NCBI RefSeq assembly: GCF_037975245.1
Contig: NC_092562.1
Coordinates: 21,841,054 to 21,905,053, forward strand
Length of the DNA stretch: 64,000 nt
Reading direction: 5' to 3'
Origin: Apostichopus japonicus
Taxonomy: Eukaryota; Echinodermata; Holothuroidea; Aspidochirotida; Stichopodidae
In this document: positions 27,501 to 39,915 of the stretch, piece by piece
Layout of the letters: each line of letters opens with the position of its first letter
How positions within the stretch are numbered: the stretch's first letter is position 1
The notes under the pieces: generated by a model
The model's input: the letters and a program-made list of their open reading frames with translations, nothing else
What the model was told of the DNA's origin: nothing
Database searches by the model: none
Position numbers and translations under genes: made by a program

Positions 27501-30500
27501 CATAAATATTGCACACTGATTATTCAAGTTTTTGAAAGCTCTTTGTAAGTTTGAATTGTCTGAATAGTAAACTATAGTTCTGTTAGATCACATGACCAGT
27601 ATAGAGCTGGTGAAGGTCTGAAGGATGATAAAAATTTCTTAAATTGCCTCCATAAACTTTCTCACGAGTACGGGACCATTTTGTTGTTAAGAAACTCGTC
27701 AATGTTCTAGATTAAAATTCGCGTAATAGGAAGTACGTATAAATTTTACTTTTCATGGATTATGAAATAAGTTTGAATTTGAGACCTTGTCGGTTGGTAA
27801 TAATTTATAATTATTATTATTATTATTATTTACAGGTGATTTCCGTTCATTTTGCTATTTCTGTATGTATATGATATGTGACTCTCACGTCTTGTATGAG
27901 AAGGTTCTGGCGCAAACAAATCACTCCATGAGAATCCTACTAAAACAAAAACAAATTTCTTCAACTCTTATGTATTATAGCAGAATCACGTTCTGTTAGG
28001 TCAGAGTGGAAAATGCAAGTGAAAACTAAAGGTCTTGTTTGTTTTGAACAATTTGCTAGTTAGCAGTGTACAGACCTCTCTGTAAGAGTGCATAACATCA
28101 GTGTTCTTTATTCCTCGTTACATTGTCAGAGAGAGAGAAAGAGAGAGTCATTAGGAAGACAGAGTGAATTGAAAAATGAGTACAAAACAGACATTGAATT
28201 CAACATCAAGATTGTATTTTGGGAAATAAACATTTCGTGAAAATTTCGATTGATCTCATAATCACCTCAAAGATCTCAGGCAAAGCCCAAAAACTGTGAA
28301 AGTACTTAGTGAATAGGAAAAACCACTACTTCTACCAACATGAGTAAGATCCTAAATGGGACCACCCTGATGGAAAGTCTGGTCCCACAACAATGGGAAA
28401 ATCAGGGAACAATGAGTAAGCGAGAAAGGAGTCATTTAAGGGAGGAATAATGAACCAGTTCACCCCTAAGTCACTCCTAGAGATCTTTATTGTCATTTAT
28501 TTGTGCCCTGTTGGCTTTCGATCCTCTCACAGAATAGAAAAATAGGGGTTTGTATTGGTACAGAAACATGCTGTTAGTTTTGAATTTTACTTTCTTTGTT
28601 TCTCCACCCCCCCCCCACCTTTTCTTGTACCATCTTCTTTTTACGATGTTGCTTTTCTCCTTAAGCGAGAAAAAAAAAAAGAAGACGAAAAACAGGAAGA
28701 TTTAAAATGTCAGACGTGTGTGTTTCCCTTTCTAACCTTTCTCCTGTTGGAAATTCAAAATTTGGGTGGTAGGTTATTGACAGGACCCCACGGTAGTGCT
28801 GCCTATATAACAAGAAGAGATTCATTGTGCCGGTCTTGATAACCTACTGGTAAATCTTACTTCAATTATAGACGAAGTGAAAAGACATGAGGGGAACACA
28901 AAGATTGGAGATGAGAGGTAAAACAACCATGGTACTATGGTGTTAGTTCACTAGTAATACAAAAGTGTTTTTTTTTTCTTCGTCTTTTTTTCTTTCTTCA
29001 AATGGTTCAAATACTAGACAACAAATGTTCAAAATGGTGTATCACAATGTACAGTTTATCTGTAAGGAATAAGAAAAGAAGGTAACAACCAAAAGAACAT
29101 TAATTTTACCTAAGTTTAAAGATTGGTCCTTGACGGAAAGATGACACTTATTCTGACTTCAGGGAGGTTTTATTCTCTGGTCGTTGTTGTTGCGTTTATC
29201 AAGTAGGATCGCTCTCATTGGTTAAAGATGATGTCATCATGGGGGGAAGGCATTTTTTTTACTCATTTGAGATATACAGTACTTGGCTAGAAATGATGAC
29301 AGCAACCTTAATACTATGTGTCCTAAAATGCTTGACAAATTTACCAAATATTACTCCAAATATTTGCATTGGAAGATTTTGTGGAATTTACACACAGTGA
29401 CGCACACAGATATCATATATTGTTTTTGTAAAGAAGGGGATAGGAAAACGAAAACGTTGGACTACATTTATTTACACTGAGACTGATACAATAAAATGAT
29501 TCAAATAATATTAACGACACACTGTTATGTAAATTAGTAACTATAACAGCAGCGCATCCTCACTATATCCTGCACTACTGCTCGGGACCTCTCACCCTCC
29601 CCCACCCTCTCCCACCTCCCCCAAAAGAAAACAGTATGTCTCGGAAACCTCCCTGTATATTGATAACTTGTGTATAACCTGTCCATTAGACTGCTCTACA
29701 GGTAGTACGTGGACTTTCGACGAACAAATGATCTCCTATTCAGTATTTAACCCCATGATCATATGAAATTTGCTACTACCGTGAAACGATAAAATACATA
29801 GACAATCTGTAATCTTTGGCCAATCTCCGGAACAGTTAAAGAATTACCCATTATTTTGGCTGATGTTGGAAATAGCTGAAGAATTAGCCAAAATAAACCT
29901 TTGCTGAATTTGTCCCTCCAAGGGCAACAGCTCATGACAGATATAAACACCATTGTTTTTGGAATTGTCAGATCTCTGTCCTCCAAAATCTGACCGCTTT
30001 TTGAACCCATTCATAACCTCCAAATTTGTGGAATAAAAGAAAACGTACCATCCCAACTGGTTCGTCACTTGTTGCATTCTTCCAGCTACCAATACTCTAG
30101 ACTCAACTATAAACACAGCTCTACAAATTAGTACGCTATACTATAACACATGTGCACACTGAATAAGTACTGTTTTAGCAATAAGAGTATTTTGAGAGAT
30201 ATACATGTATATTGAGGGTACTCTGATCATTGCAAGGTACCCTTTACTTATTGTGGACCACAACAATATGTGTTGCAGGTTGGGTGTAACTTGGGTGTAA
30301 CATGAAAAGATGGGTTGTCTGGGATATATGTGGCACATTTGGTATGTAGTGTACATACTGTACCTGTTGGCCAAATTACACATGTTTCAGCTACAATGTT
30401 AGATTGTGGGTTACATGTGGCACATTTGGTGTAGAGTAACATGTTGGTAAAATGACACATGTTTCTGGAACATTCTGCTATAATGATGGGTTGTGGGTCT

Positions 30501-33500
30501 TATGTGGCACATTTGGTATAGTGTACCTGTTGGCCAAATGACACATTTCAGCTACAATGATGGTTTGTGGGTCATATGTGGCACGTTTGGTACAGTGTAC
30601 AGTACCTGTTGGCCAAATTACACATTTCAGCTACTGTACAATGATGGGTTGTGGGTCATATGTGGCACATTTGGAAATACAGTGTACCTGTTGGTAAAAT
30701 GACACATGTTTCTGTTACAATGATGGGTTGTCTTGGACCTCTTGGCCATATGTGGAACCTGTTGTCCATATTACACATGTTTCAGCTACAATAATGAGTT
30801 GTGGGTCATATGTGGCACATTTGGTATAGTGTAAATGTAACTGGTAAAATGACACATGTTTCTGTTACATATACTGTACTTTTCTTACTAATGACACACA
30901 AGGATTACCTATAAAGCCATTGTTCACATGTATTCCTCTGTCTCAGAAACGAAGCCATAAAACACACCCAGCCTCCAGTGGACCAGTGGAGCCTTTTACT
31001 TCATCTTGCCACTCCTTTTTTTTCTGTGATTTTTTTACACTGTATTTTTAGAGCATATAATCCCTTACATTCGGTTGGATACAAACAAGCCAATTCTATG
31101 ACCGTCTGGTTAGTTACGGTCTTTAACTCTTTATAAATCCACCAGTAGCAGGTTTCTTTCTTCCTTTTTGCTCGAATCCATTTCTTCCACTTTAATTGTG
31201 ATGAAGGTAAAAAAAAAGAGACAATCGGAGATAACTAGAGCAAGGAGAACGACCACCCAGTCAGATGAAGGACCAGTTGGTAAGAGAACAGACAAGGTCT
31301 CCTCCTCCAAGAAGAAGCAAGGCATCCATCTCATTGCCAGATTTTGAAAGATCTCTCCACCAAACTCAAGTTATTTATTTGCTCTTTAAAACTTTTAATA
31401 GAGATCAGACCCATAATCAGGAGTAATTAGTTGGAGGGGATGCAACAATTCAAGGAGGGGCACAAACAATTTAAAGAGATGCACAATACTGTACTGTAAC
31501 ATGTGAATCTTTTGCACACATGATCATGGCTCATATGGGAGGTGGAGGGAGATTGGTGGAGATGGGCACAGAAGGCCCCCACACCCCAATCATGAATCAC
31601 TGAATCATCATTGAATCATCATTTATAACCCTTAGTGTCAACTTTACTTGGTATACGTTTTGCAAGAATGTCGGAAATCAGTGAATTCAATGCATACCGC
31701 TACTCTGAATAGACCAACCGACAAAATTATTCTAGAATTTGGGAATGTTAATGCTACGACATATCAACATATAGATGACAATTGATTCCATAATTGTAAA
31801 TATATATATATTACTGTACCTCTGCATATTGTCTATGAAGTATTAAGTTTAACAATACAAGCTCTTCAAAATGTAGGGAGTTTTATTAATCCTGATCAAT
31901 GTTCAATTTAATATTTGTTAATATTGTTATAGCTAGCTGTGCAGGAAATTTAGACCTTCTAAGTATGTCAAATATCTTATTTCATTACAAAAATTCTCTT
32001 TCAGCCCCAAGTGCTGAAAAAACACTAATTACCACTTTTAAGCCCAGTTTAATATAATTCTGATTTTAACCCTGTTTTGTATGCTCTCATCATGGGAGTG
32101 TTAAATTGATTTGGACTAACCAAATTTAATTCCAGCCAGCCCTCTCACCTCACATCGGTGGTCTGGAACCAACATACTGAGAGGTTTCCATAGCAACTAG
32201 TGCTGCCGGTTGGAGTTTACACTGTCTCTGTAATAGATTACATTAATCCTGTAACAGCTTAATACAATTTCCCTTCTATGATGTCGTGTTCATTCAAAGA
32301 ACTTTTTTTGCACCCGGAGGCAATATTTCGGGGTCAGACTATATCCTGTTTACCCCCCCTCCCTCCTCGTTGTCAAAAGGGATTCATTCTCTCCCTTTGT
32401 AAGGTGGTGGTTTAAGGTTCATACTGTTTGTTACATGGTGAGATTTGCTGTCATGAATATGAAATAATCTAAATCGCACAGAACAAAGGGCTCGTTTTAA
32501 CAAATTTTGAGTCAGAAAGTGTTAGCTGAAACTACTGTATCTGTGGATCGGATCACATGTTCTGTGTTTAAGTTTGTAATGTAACGGCAACCTGGAGTCG
32601 ACCCAGGGGTCAGCTGTTGCCTGTTTACATCCGTTACATTGTTTGTTCCATGCGTCATTTGACATGATAGACGCACATGAAGGTCGCTTAGAGTTTTCAT
32701 GCCTTTTCTTCAAAACAAGGAAACATTAAATTCCTCTTCAGTAATAATGAGCCTGGGGTCTGATACCAAAAATGGGGCTCCAATGTAAAAGCTCAGAGGC
32801 TTAAAATCAACTTATATGTTATTAATGCCGAGCAAGGAGAGCAGGATGTGATCTCAGAGATCTGTGATGTAAATGCTGCCTGGGAGTCTTCAAAACTGTT
32901 TCTTTACTTCACTCCTCTCTTACCTGTCTCCTACCACACTAATACACTTTCCTAGTCTACCAAAGACGCCACTGGTATAGTTTTTCATTGCGCCCTCGGT
33001 GACCTCTCCTACGGGTCACCGCACACTATCTCTATACCTTCAGAATTTACCATTCCGAAGTGATACACGTGTTTTTCGACTCCGTTTTCATATGTTCAAA
33101 ACTGTTTTCCTAAATTTATGTTGATACACTTCTAGGACAAGTGAAAGCCTGAAGTATGAGGAGGGACAAAATATTTGAAATTTAGAGCATAAATTACTTG
33201 ATTTTTAATTGCAGCTATTCATGTGTATTTGCCTTAGCATATATGGTTGAATATTGACAGTGCTATTTTAAGTAATATTACTCAATTTGATGGCATTGCT
33301 GTGTTAGTCTAGACCAATGACAAAAAAATATTGCTCTTTTATGATAATGGTAAATGGAACTACTTGTTGTGCTGAACTGCTGATCATGATGTCAGCTTAA
33401 TAATTGTTGATTTGTCATATATATGGTTGAGGGAGGATTTATAAATCTCACAGCGTGACCTGAAGTAAACTCTTAATCAACCATGTCTTTTGTCCACAAA

Positions 33501-36500
33501 CGGTAAGAAAAAAAAAAGAAAAAAAATCAGAGAGAAAAGTTTGAAAAAAAGCAAAATATGAAATGTTGTAACAGGTGATAGCACTGGTCATCTTGGAAAC
33601 TGATTTAAAGAAGAAGAAGAAAATCAAGGGGAACCATTAAATGAAAACATCAACCACAAGGGTTAAAGAATGAAGGGTTTTACACCCAACTGGTTAAGGT
33701 TAATGCGCTTGATATTAAAGTGCAAGTAATCCCTACTGTGAGGAGAAACCAACTAAAAAACAGTTTGACTAATTTGTCTGTAATATTGGCCAACAGTACA
33801 CTATGATGTCATCATCAGGGTACTAAAATGATGGAATTATGGAAGATGGAACAATTTTGTTTTTCCGTATATATATGTGCCCATGATATAACATTTTTTC
33901 TTGGGAAGCCATAAATACGTACATGCCATGTATAAATGTTGTGAACGTTAATTGAACAGTGAATATCACAATGTGTAGGTTCATTTAAGAATGATAGTAA
34001 AACAATATAAGATCCTGTAGGGAACAAATTTTACAGTGTATTGCATATAGCAAAAATCTCTGCATTAATGTTCAAATTAATTACAAGTCTATATTTAATT
34101 CAAAGATGTGTAATATTACAGTTGTGCAGTAGTATATACAGGATTTAATGTTAGTACTCATATATATACCATATCAGAAAACTCAAACTTGCTATAATTT
34201 TGTAAAATTTGGTTTGAATATTTTGTAAATTTAGAGAACCTGCAGACCTTTGGAATTCATGTTAAAAAGATTTCAATAATTGTGACATCTTTTATATTCT
34301 TCAAAGAGAGCATTTAAGTGTAACATTGTATCTCCATAGCAACAACATACCACAACATAACTTGTATACATGTACTCTACAGATGTAAATTGTGTTTTTA
34401 GTTTGTGGTTTTGGCATTATTTCTTACCTAGAGCTTTTCTCAGCAGGACACTGTACTGGAATTTGCCAAACTAAATTTTCTTATGGATCTCAGCACGTCA
34501 GGTTAACTTTCATATTTCCATTCCACTTATTTTGTTTCTCTTCAGTTTATTGATCTTTAAGAATTTGTTTTTTGTAACATGAAATTATTCCGTTTCCAGA
34601 AAATGTTTGTGCGAGACACTTTTGTGGTGCTGTTTTCTCCAATACCTCGCTATATATCTACAGTTAAAGAATTTTGATACTTTGGACAAGAACATCCGAT
34701 AAAAATTGAATTATGAAACCTAAATTATGCCTAAGGCTGAGAGTGTACTTTCAGTGGGTGTACGCTACTTACAATAAGTTTGGAATTGGTGTCGTTGCGT
34801 GCAGACCAAACCCCACATGTGACACACTTAACTCTGTGGGCTATTTGGCTCAGGCTAAGAACTACTTTTTTTCAGATCAAGAAGCAAACTTCTTGCTGTT
34901 TTCTGTTTAGAGTGTCTGAGAGTTGTTCATGATTACAATGACATTGTGAGTGGCTCCCAATGTTTAGATTTGATATTGTAGAATAACTTTGTGTTGACTG
35001 ACTTCATACAGGATATTCACAGTACAGTTTGTTGTTGAGATCATGGAGGATTTACAGGGGAAATTGTAGCAGGGTAAGAATAACAGGGGGATTAGGGGAT
35101 TATGTAAAGAAGCCACAACTTCATTCTATGTTTCCAGGATTACTGTATCTTGACCTTAAGTTAAGTTGAGCTGTTAGGATATGGTAGTAGTCTTGTTATT
35201 TCCTAATGTTAAATGTAGAGCATACAATGAAACCAGTGAACTGTACATGGATAGAGTGTAATAGCTACATCCACTTGACAAATCTTATTAAATTTCTGTC
35301 GATCAGATTGCTTCCCCTCTCCCCCCACTCTTCCCCCTCTCTCCTCCTCTCCCCCCATTAATCTCCCACACCTTCTCTAACCAAAATATATACTTTATTC
35401 CACAACAAGTATTTTCTAAAACGCATGTATTCTATAGACAAAGTGACACCTTAATTTAGTACTATTTGGCAATTCCTGATTTTTTTTTAGCAAACTGACC
35501 AACACCACATAAAGCAAGCTTGATCATAGCAGTAATTTACAAGGTATCGAAGTAATGGTACCCCTGTGATACATAAAGTTCTAGTAAAATACCTTTGGTA
35601 CCCACAGTAGGAACTGTACAATCTTTGTGTTTACACACATTCAACAGTTTTATGGGCATCACCTGATGATTTGTTCAGGGTTAAACATTGACATCTGTAT
35701 GTACTGAGCATGGACAGGAGAAAATGGAAAAGAAAAGGTTAACTTGCAAGATTTGATGTCAAGTAACATGTTATAGTTGACCATTCACACTGATAGGGAG
35801 GGAAGGAGGGGAGGGGGGGTGGTTGTGGTGGGGGAGGGGAGAGGAGGGGAAGTGGTCACTGCTTCTTATATCCCTCTTTTAGCTATAAACCAACTGACTC
35901 AAACCTCTCCATCTGAACTTTTGAACTAAAGAACATGTTTCAATAATTCAAATATTTTATCCTTGAATACAGCAAAGTAACATTCTGTCTCCATAGCAAC
36001 AACTATACCATGGCTTAACTTTTCTATATACTGACTTAAACTATCAATTTGAACTGTTGAAGTTTAAGGACATGTTAGAAGTCAAGCGTTCAAATTTGAA
36101 GAGCTCCAGTATATATATATGTGAATTCCTTTAATACAGTGTACGTACCTCTGCTTGAAGATCATATTTTCATGACGATTAAATATTGGAATAATCTATG
36201 CTGGTTGATACTGTATGTCAGGATTGTCATTTATCCCCCTATTGATTCCTCTCCTTTTGGTGTGTGTGTGTATTTGGAGGAGGGGGCAGGGTGGGGGGGG
36301 GTGAGTGGGATGGGTCAAAAGGAGATGCGGATACCATTCCCTGAATATTCCCTCTCCATAAGCAGCATACTGTACTCAGTCCAAAAATACACATAAGAAA
36401 AGTAATTAGTTCTGTTGCATAACGTTTGTTAAGTCATGGAGCCATAAACCTGGGAGTTAATAGCTCCATGGTTAGGTTTAACATCTCATGCTTAATTCAG

Positions 36501-39495
36501 CCTTATAATTGATTAATTAAGCTTTTGAAGCTTTCCAATTAAAACTTAAGAAAACAAAATTGAAACAATTGAGGTGAGATAACGATTCAATACAGCATTT
36601 GTTTTGTTTTTGGTTCAAATGAGAAAGTCCTGGAAGGAAATTTCTACTGCCATTAAAATATTTTTTATTTGGCATTTATGCCAAAATTTGGTCGTTTTTT
36701 TTTTTTTAATATGTCTCAGACCATTTAAAAACAGGTGGTCTCCATGGTGATTGCAGATTGAGAGGTGATCAGCAAAATTTCCATCAAAATAATAAAGTCA
36801 ACATTCCAGCCGTCCTGAGAGTGGCACTGTGTCGTAAATTACAAAACTTAAAAAACAAAAACCCACAAAAAAGTGAGCTTCAAAGGGACAGACCTGATTA
36901 ACAAAAGTGGAACGGATGTAACGAATTACGGACAATCACTAAAATAATTATTACCTGGAAGTGATATTATCCACTGATACTAAGAAATTGGAGAATTGAT
37001 AGTGTTTTGGTGACCAGAAGCCAGTAATGTTTTTTGCTATCTTTGTACTAGATAAACTTTGTCAGAAAGGAATGATTTTTATATTGCTACTTTCTTTCGT
37101 ACCAAGAAAATTGAGGTGTTAGAGAGGGATGGGGAAGGAGGACACATGAGGCTGTTTAAAAAATTGGGGCGAAATTCCCACACCGTGTGTTACCACTGTC
37201 ACACATTCATTCCCTTTGTCTTTTGTTTAATATCAGATTTACAATAGAGACAAAAATCATCAGCTTTGTCAGATCATGATGAAATCATATCTTTACCTTC
37301 AATTTTACTCTTAAAAATCTCATTCTGTTTTAAATGGATGACCTTTGACAGAATTTTAGTCTTGAAATTTTATAGTCTATGAAAAGAGAAATATTTAAGT
37401 GCTAGTATAAATGTTTCTATAGCTTTCCAGGTTTTCAAGAAGATTCACACAAAATATGCGAAATCTCTGGAATGGTCCTTTAAGGCTACACTGACAATGC
37501 CATCGGCTCCTCAGTGCAGGACTTAATGTTAATATTAATATGTTCGGGTTTAAATTTTTTTAATAACTCATCCAATATATGTTCTTTTTACCATTGAACA
37601 AATGAATAACATAGCATACTTGTAAGACATTCAACACTATATAATCCTTCACAAATCTAATATATTTGTAAATATATTATTTGAGGAATATATATAGAAA
37701 ATTCATGTTTTCCAATAGAGTTTTATTGTTGTCATCTATCTGAGGAATTGAAGTAAATGGTCTGTGTGTTAGACTTAATAGTCCAGCCATTTTAATTGAT
37801 GAGCCTCAGATGTTTAAAGGGTCATTTCTCGAAAATTGAAAGTGGTGTGGAAACTTGGACAAACAGCAGAGATTATTAACGTTCTACAATAGATCAGACT
37901 TAATATATTGTGTATGGGAAATATTGTGTGCCTGAAATCACCCTTTAAGCTGTTTCTGTATTACCAAGTAGCATTTATAGGCAGACAGATAACAGAAACA
38001 TTGAAGCCAACCAGTCAGAGGGATGTCCAAGGGGAAGGAGGGAGGGGGGGGGGGCGGTTGGGTTAGGGATGTGGTGGTAGAATAAACTAGGTGCAACTTT
38101 ATATCGGGAGAGAGTCTTCCCGTCATGACCACACTGTCTCAACATGTCATACTAGCACTTGTTTCTCTTCTTAGTTCCTTCTTTATTTATTTGATATTTA
38201 CCACATTTTGTTAAAAACAATAATTTTTTTGTCGTTTCATTTTATTATAAAGACAAAAATTTGGCCATTTCAGTTCCTTCCTTCAATAACAGGAAAATAA
38301 ACTGAAAATGTGAGATAATTTGACATTCAGCAGTGCTCACAACTTTGAGAACAAATCCAATTTGAAAATAGGATTTTCTGGTGGATTATAAGTTGATTGC
38401 TGAACATTTTCTGAATTTAACCGTGAAAACCACATCCTCATAGCGTTTTGTATTGCGAAGATACGTTTTTTTTTTTTTTAATTTAGTGATATTTTGTAAA
38501 TGTCATCTGGCAACAGCAGGATGGATGATGTCATCAAGGCGCTCCATCTGAAAATGTCTTGTTTGTCTTTATAATTTGTCAATCATTGATTCACAGAGGA
38601 AAAGAATATTTCTACCAAAAAGATACATTTTGATGGAATTCTAGAAGTATAGAGAATGTTGACAGCTTATGCAAACAATCCAACTGTATCAGGTTTCAAG
38701 GATAAATCAACAAGAAGATTATAATAGCTTCCAAGAAAAGCATTTGCCAAGATGACATCACAAACCCCCTACTGTGATCCAACTTCCTGGAGTAGTTTTA
38801 GCCGGTCAAAAAAAGGTTACATTCTATTAAAGATATCTCCAGTTAGGGGCATGCTATTGAGATGGGGTGACAACTAGCAGTGTGGAATATTTTTCTCTTC
38901 GATATAAGTTTCACATTGTTTGTCACCAGCATATCCTTTTAAGTAGGTGGGAATAAGTGGACATTTCCCTCTCAGATTTCAAAGATATTTTTCTGATGTC
39001 TTCATTTCAGGTAGTCTTAATTGTGCATCATTTACTGCTGGTATTGTAGAAGCCATTCTGGTCGGAAGCAATTTTGTAAGTACATTCTTCAAATTAAAAG
39101 TAAAATATTCCCTATTTTTAAAAAGTAATAACAATCTTGGGTGTAGGGGTACTGACATGTACAAGATTTGCAGAGGTAATATTTTTAATATTTGCAATTT
39201 TAATATTTTGAAAACTCAAAGGAATTCATAAACCGTCAAACTTGCCAATCAAAAGTTGTTGACTAAATAAGCAATGCATCACCTTGTGACTAACCATTTT
39301 CCAATGAGAGGATTGCTAGTGCTATAGCCCCCTCTTTTTTGACAAGTTTAAAAGTTTGCATGAAAAAAAGGGTTAATTTCTATTTTCCCTCCACAGCCTG
39401 CTAAAGTCACAGCTCATTGGCACAAGGGGACAACTTTTATGATTAAATTCGAGGATTCTGTCATTGCCAGGGACAAGTCTCTTGAGCAACGATAA
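15533..39495 (+). CDS. TRAPPC5: TRAPPC5 (trafficking protein particle complex subunit 5), 7 exons, complete
   Basis: Subunit of the TRAPP tethering complexes (Trs31 in yeast), a Bet3-family protein acting in ER-to-Golgi and Golgi vesicle traffic and in Rab GTPase activation. Coding exons: 15533-15598, 16833-16921, 17925-18051, 18946-19003, 19518-19577, 39011-39075, 39397-39495. All borders are GT..AG and the phases join without a break, giving 564 nt and 187 residues; human TRAPPC5 is about 188. Recognisable blocks are FALLFSEMVQYCQNRV, REKGLRRETK, ALFGKEADKLEHAND, YYIIEQESLVNRFISVPKD, LNCASFTAGIVEA and PAKVTAHWHKGTTFMIKFED. The start is the ATG that places a family-length N-terminal tail (residues 1-22) before the conserved core. 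Four of the first five introns are 0.5-1.2 kb, but the fifth is 19.4 kb. The gene is convergent with the collectrin-like gene. Identity is near certain; the first exon rests on length, phase and donor only. Confidence 0.95.
15882..16467. mobile_element. MITE-like inverted-repeat element with internal GGATGCGC repeats, in TRAPPC5 intron 1
   Basis: The two ends are inverted copies: AATTATAGAATACAGGGCCA at 15882-15901 is matched by its complement at 16448-16467. The inner segment CATCCGGATGCGCGGATG is also inverted at both ends. Inside are repeated GGATGCGCGGATGCG blocks and three copies of GAAATACGTGATGG (e.g. 16250, 16350). No protein is encoded. Size 586 bp; a target-site duplication was not resolved. 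Inferred to be a non-autonomous DNA transposon. Confidence 0.75.
16833..16921 (+). CDS. TRAPPC5: TRAPPC5 coding exon 2
   Basis: Acceptor TTTTTGCAG, donor GTAAGT. Encodes INISTFALLFSEMVQYCQNR and on to VPELQSK, the first conserved TRAPPC5 block. Ends with two bases of a Lys codon. Confidence 0.95.
17925..18051 (+). CDS. TRAPPC5: TRAPPC5 coding exon 3
   Basis: Acceptor TTTTTCTCAG, donor GTAAAA. Encodes LSELGYHVGIRMLDLIFIRE followed by KGLRRETK and the LLFIKSNVWK segment. Ends in phase 0. Confidence 0.96.
18946..19003 (+). CDS. TRAPPC5: TRAPPC5 coding exon 4
   Basis: Acceptor TTTTTACAG, donor GTATCC. Encodes ALFGKEADKLEHANDEERT, the most diagnostic TRAPPC5 block. Ends with one base of a Tyr codon. 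Confidence 0.96.
19268..19298. repeat. (GTT)n microsatellite in TRAPPC5 intron 4
   Basis: GTT triplets with one interruption. Confidence 0.8.
19518..19577 (+). CDS. TRAPPC5: TRAPPC5 coding exon 5
   Basis: Short 60-nt exon, acceptor CTAAATAG, donor GTAAGT. With the preceding base it reads YYIIEQESLVNRFISVPKDK, matching the family's YIIE..P.I..YISVPK segment. It precedes the 19.4-kb intron. Confidence 0.95.
20550..21962. repeat. Minisatellite/satellite array, ~91-94-bp unit, ~15 copies
   Basis: The unit contains GACATGATAGCATATCACTT, ATACTGGGGTTGGGTATCAA, TAGACTTGTCCCAAGTCTCA and CAGCTCTGTATTGTATGTTA, then TACACACATTG. Copies are highly similar, with single-base indels that alter spacing (91-95 bp). 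Each unit holds an inverted repeat around GACTTGTCCCAAGTC. The open frames across it are by-products of the repeat. Located in TRAPPC5 intron 5. Confidence 0.95.
23949..24275 (-). pseudogene. Truncated LINE: C-terminal end of a non-LTR retrotransposon reverse transcriptase
   Basis: A 108-codon minus-strand frame contains LIVPVSHLNPIGDHSFRNAA followed by PCLWNSL and a SLDQF..IFLN tail. The order S-F-x-x-A-A-P-x-L-W-N-S-L then S-L-x-x-F-x-x-x-L is the usual end of the polyprotein in many jockey/CR1-type non-LTR elements. The catalytic reverse-transcriptase core is absent. The element is cut off at its 5' side where the minisatellite starts. The clade is not resolved. Confidence 0.75.
24312..25657. 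repeat. Higher-order minisatellite built from TCCTACACA / TCCTACAGTGAACATG modules
   Basis: About 1.3 kb of modules such as CATCCTACAGTGAACATGTC and CTACACATCCTACAGTC, arranged in longer super-repeats (for example the AACATGACCTACACATCC variant recurs at roughly regular spacing). The array begins and ends with the same 17-mer TCCTACATTCCAGTGAC (24312-24328, 25641-25657). Long frames are open on both strands only because the unit lacks stops; they are not genes. Confidence 0.95.
30265..30870. repeat. Degenerate tandem repeat, ~80-86-bp unit, ~7 copies
   Basis: The repeated string GGGTTGTGGGTCATATGTGG-CACATTTGGTA, then CCTGTTGGCCAAATGACACA, TGTTTC and GCTACAATGAT occurs about every 80-86 bp, with drift. 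It lies in TRAPPC5 intron 5. Confidence 0.85.
32578..32640. repeat. Nested palindromic segment (cruciform-forming)
   Basis: Three nested inverted pairs: AATGTAACGG (32578-32587) with CCGTTACATT (32631-32640), GGCAAC (32586-32591) with GTTGCC (32616-32621), and CCTGG (32591-32595) with CCAGG (32603-32607). No coding function seen. It may be a remnant of a small inverted-repeat element or a structured RNA in the intron. Confidence 0.5.
39011..39075 (+). CDS. TRAPPC5: TRAPPC5 coding exon 6
   Basis: Acceptor CATTTCAG, donor GTAAGT. Encodes GSLNCASFTAGIVEAILVGS and NF, the invariant LNCASFTAGIVEA block. Phase is compatible with exon 5 despite the very long intron between them. Confidence 0.96.
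39397..39495 (+). CDS. TRAPPC5: TRAPPC5 terminal coding exon 7
   Basis: Acceptor CCCTCCACAG. Encodes PAKVTAHWHKGTTFMIKFED, then SVIARDKSLEQR and TAA. The C-terminus ends where the human protein ends (RDRALEGR-like). A candidate AATAAA lies at 40360-40365. Confidence 0.96.
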   Translation, partial: PAKVTAHWHKGTTFMIKFEDSVIARDKSLEQR

Positions 39496-39734
39496 ACGGA
39501 GGTCAAATGACAAGACTGTCGTCTGTTGTGCAATACTCTCACCAAGCTTAATCATGTATGGACTGCACTGTCTAGTAACTCTGAACCATGCGCAGGTCTG
39601 GTTTAGGCTCTACAGCAGCCTCTACGTACTATCAGTGATCTAGAAAGGGAAATCACGTTTTCTATGTCAATGGATCCAACAGATCTAGCAGTATAGCCCA
39701 GCAAACTGTAAACCAGACTTTGAGCTGATACACA

Positions 39735-39915
39735 GTACAGTGTGTGGCTGAGCTGTCTGATAATTATTAAGGAGGATCTCTCTGATTATTATTAAGGAGG
39801 TGTGGCTACCTTGTTTACAAAGCAGTAAAATGTGCGGCTGAACTCTCTTACAATTATTTAGGGGGGGATCTCTCTGATAATTATTAAGGGAGTTCTCTCT
39901 GATAATTATTAAGAG
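39735..39915. repeat. Short degenerate tandem repeat downstream of TRAPPC5
   Basis: TCTCTCTGATAATTATTAAG with variants and GGAGGATC/GGGGGATC occurs about four times. It lies about 240 bp after the stop codon and would be in the 3' UTR if the transcript runs to the AATAAA at 40360. Confidence 0.7.

Larger units (their letters stand above)
19578..39010 (+). other. 19.4-kb intron 5 of TRAPPC5, filled with repeats
   Basis: This intron lies between GTAAGT and CATTTCAG borders whose phases match. It holds a ~92-bp minisatellite (20550-21962), a truncated LINE 3' end (23949-24275), a 25-bp-type minisatellite (24312-25657), a ~82-bp degenerate tandem repeat (30265-30870), many purine or pyrimidine tracts and several short inverted repeats. 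No separate gene could be built inside it. The remaining stretches (about 25.7-30.2 kb and 30.9-39.0 kb) are AT-rich with only short random ORFs. Confidence 0.8.

Noticed and set aside
28872..28917. Exon-like segment (AG...GTAAAA borders, open frame) inside TRAPPC5 intron 5
   Set aside because: 46 nt with no protein similarity. Including it would break the conserved VPKDK-GSLNCASF junction.
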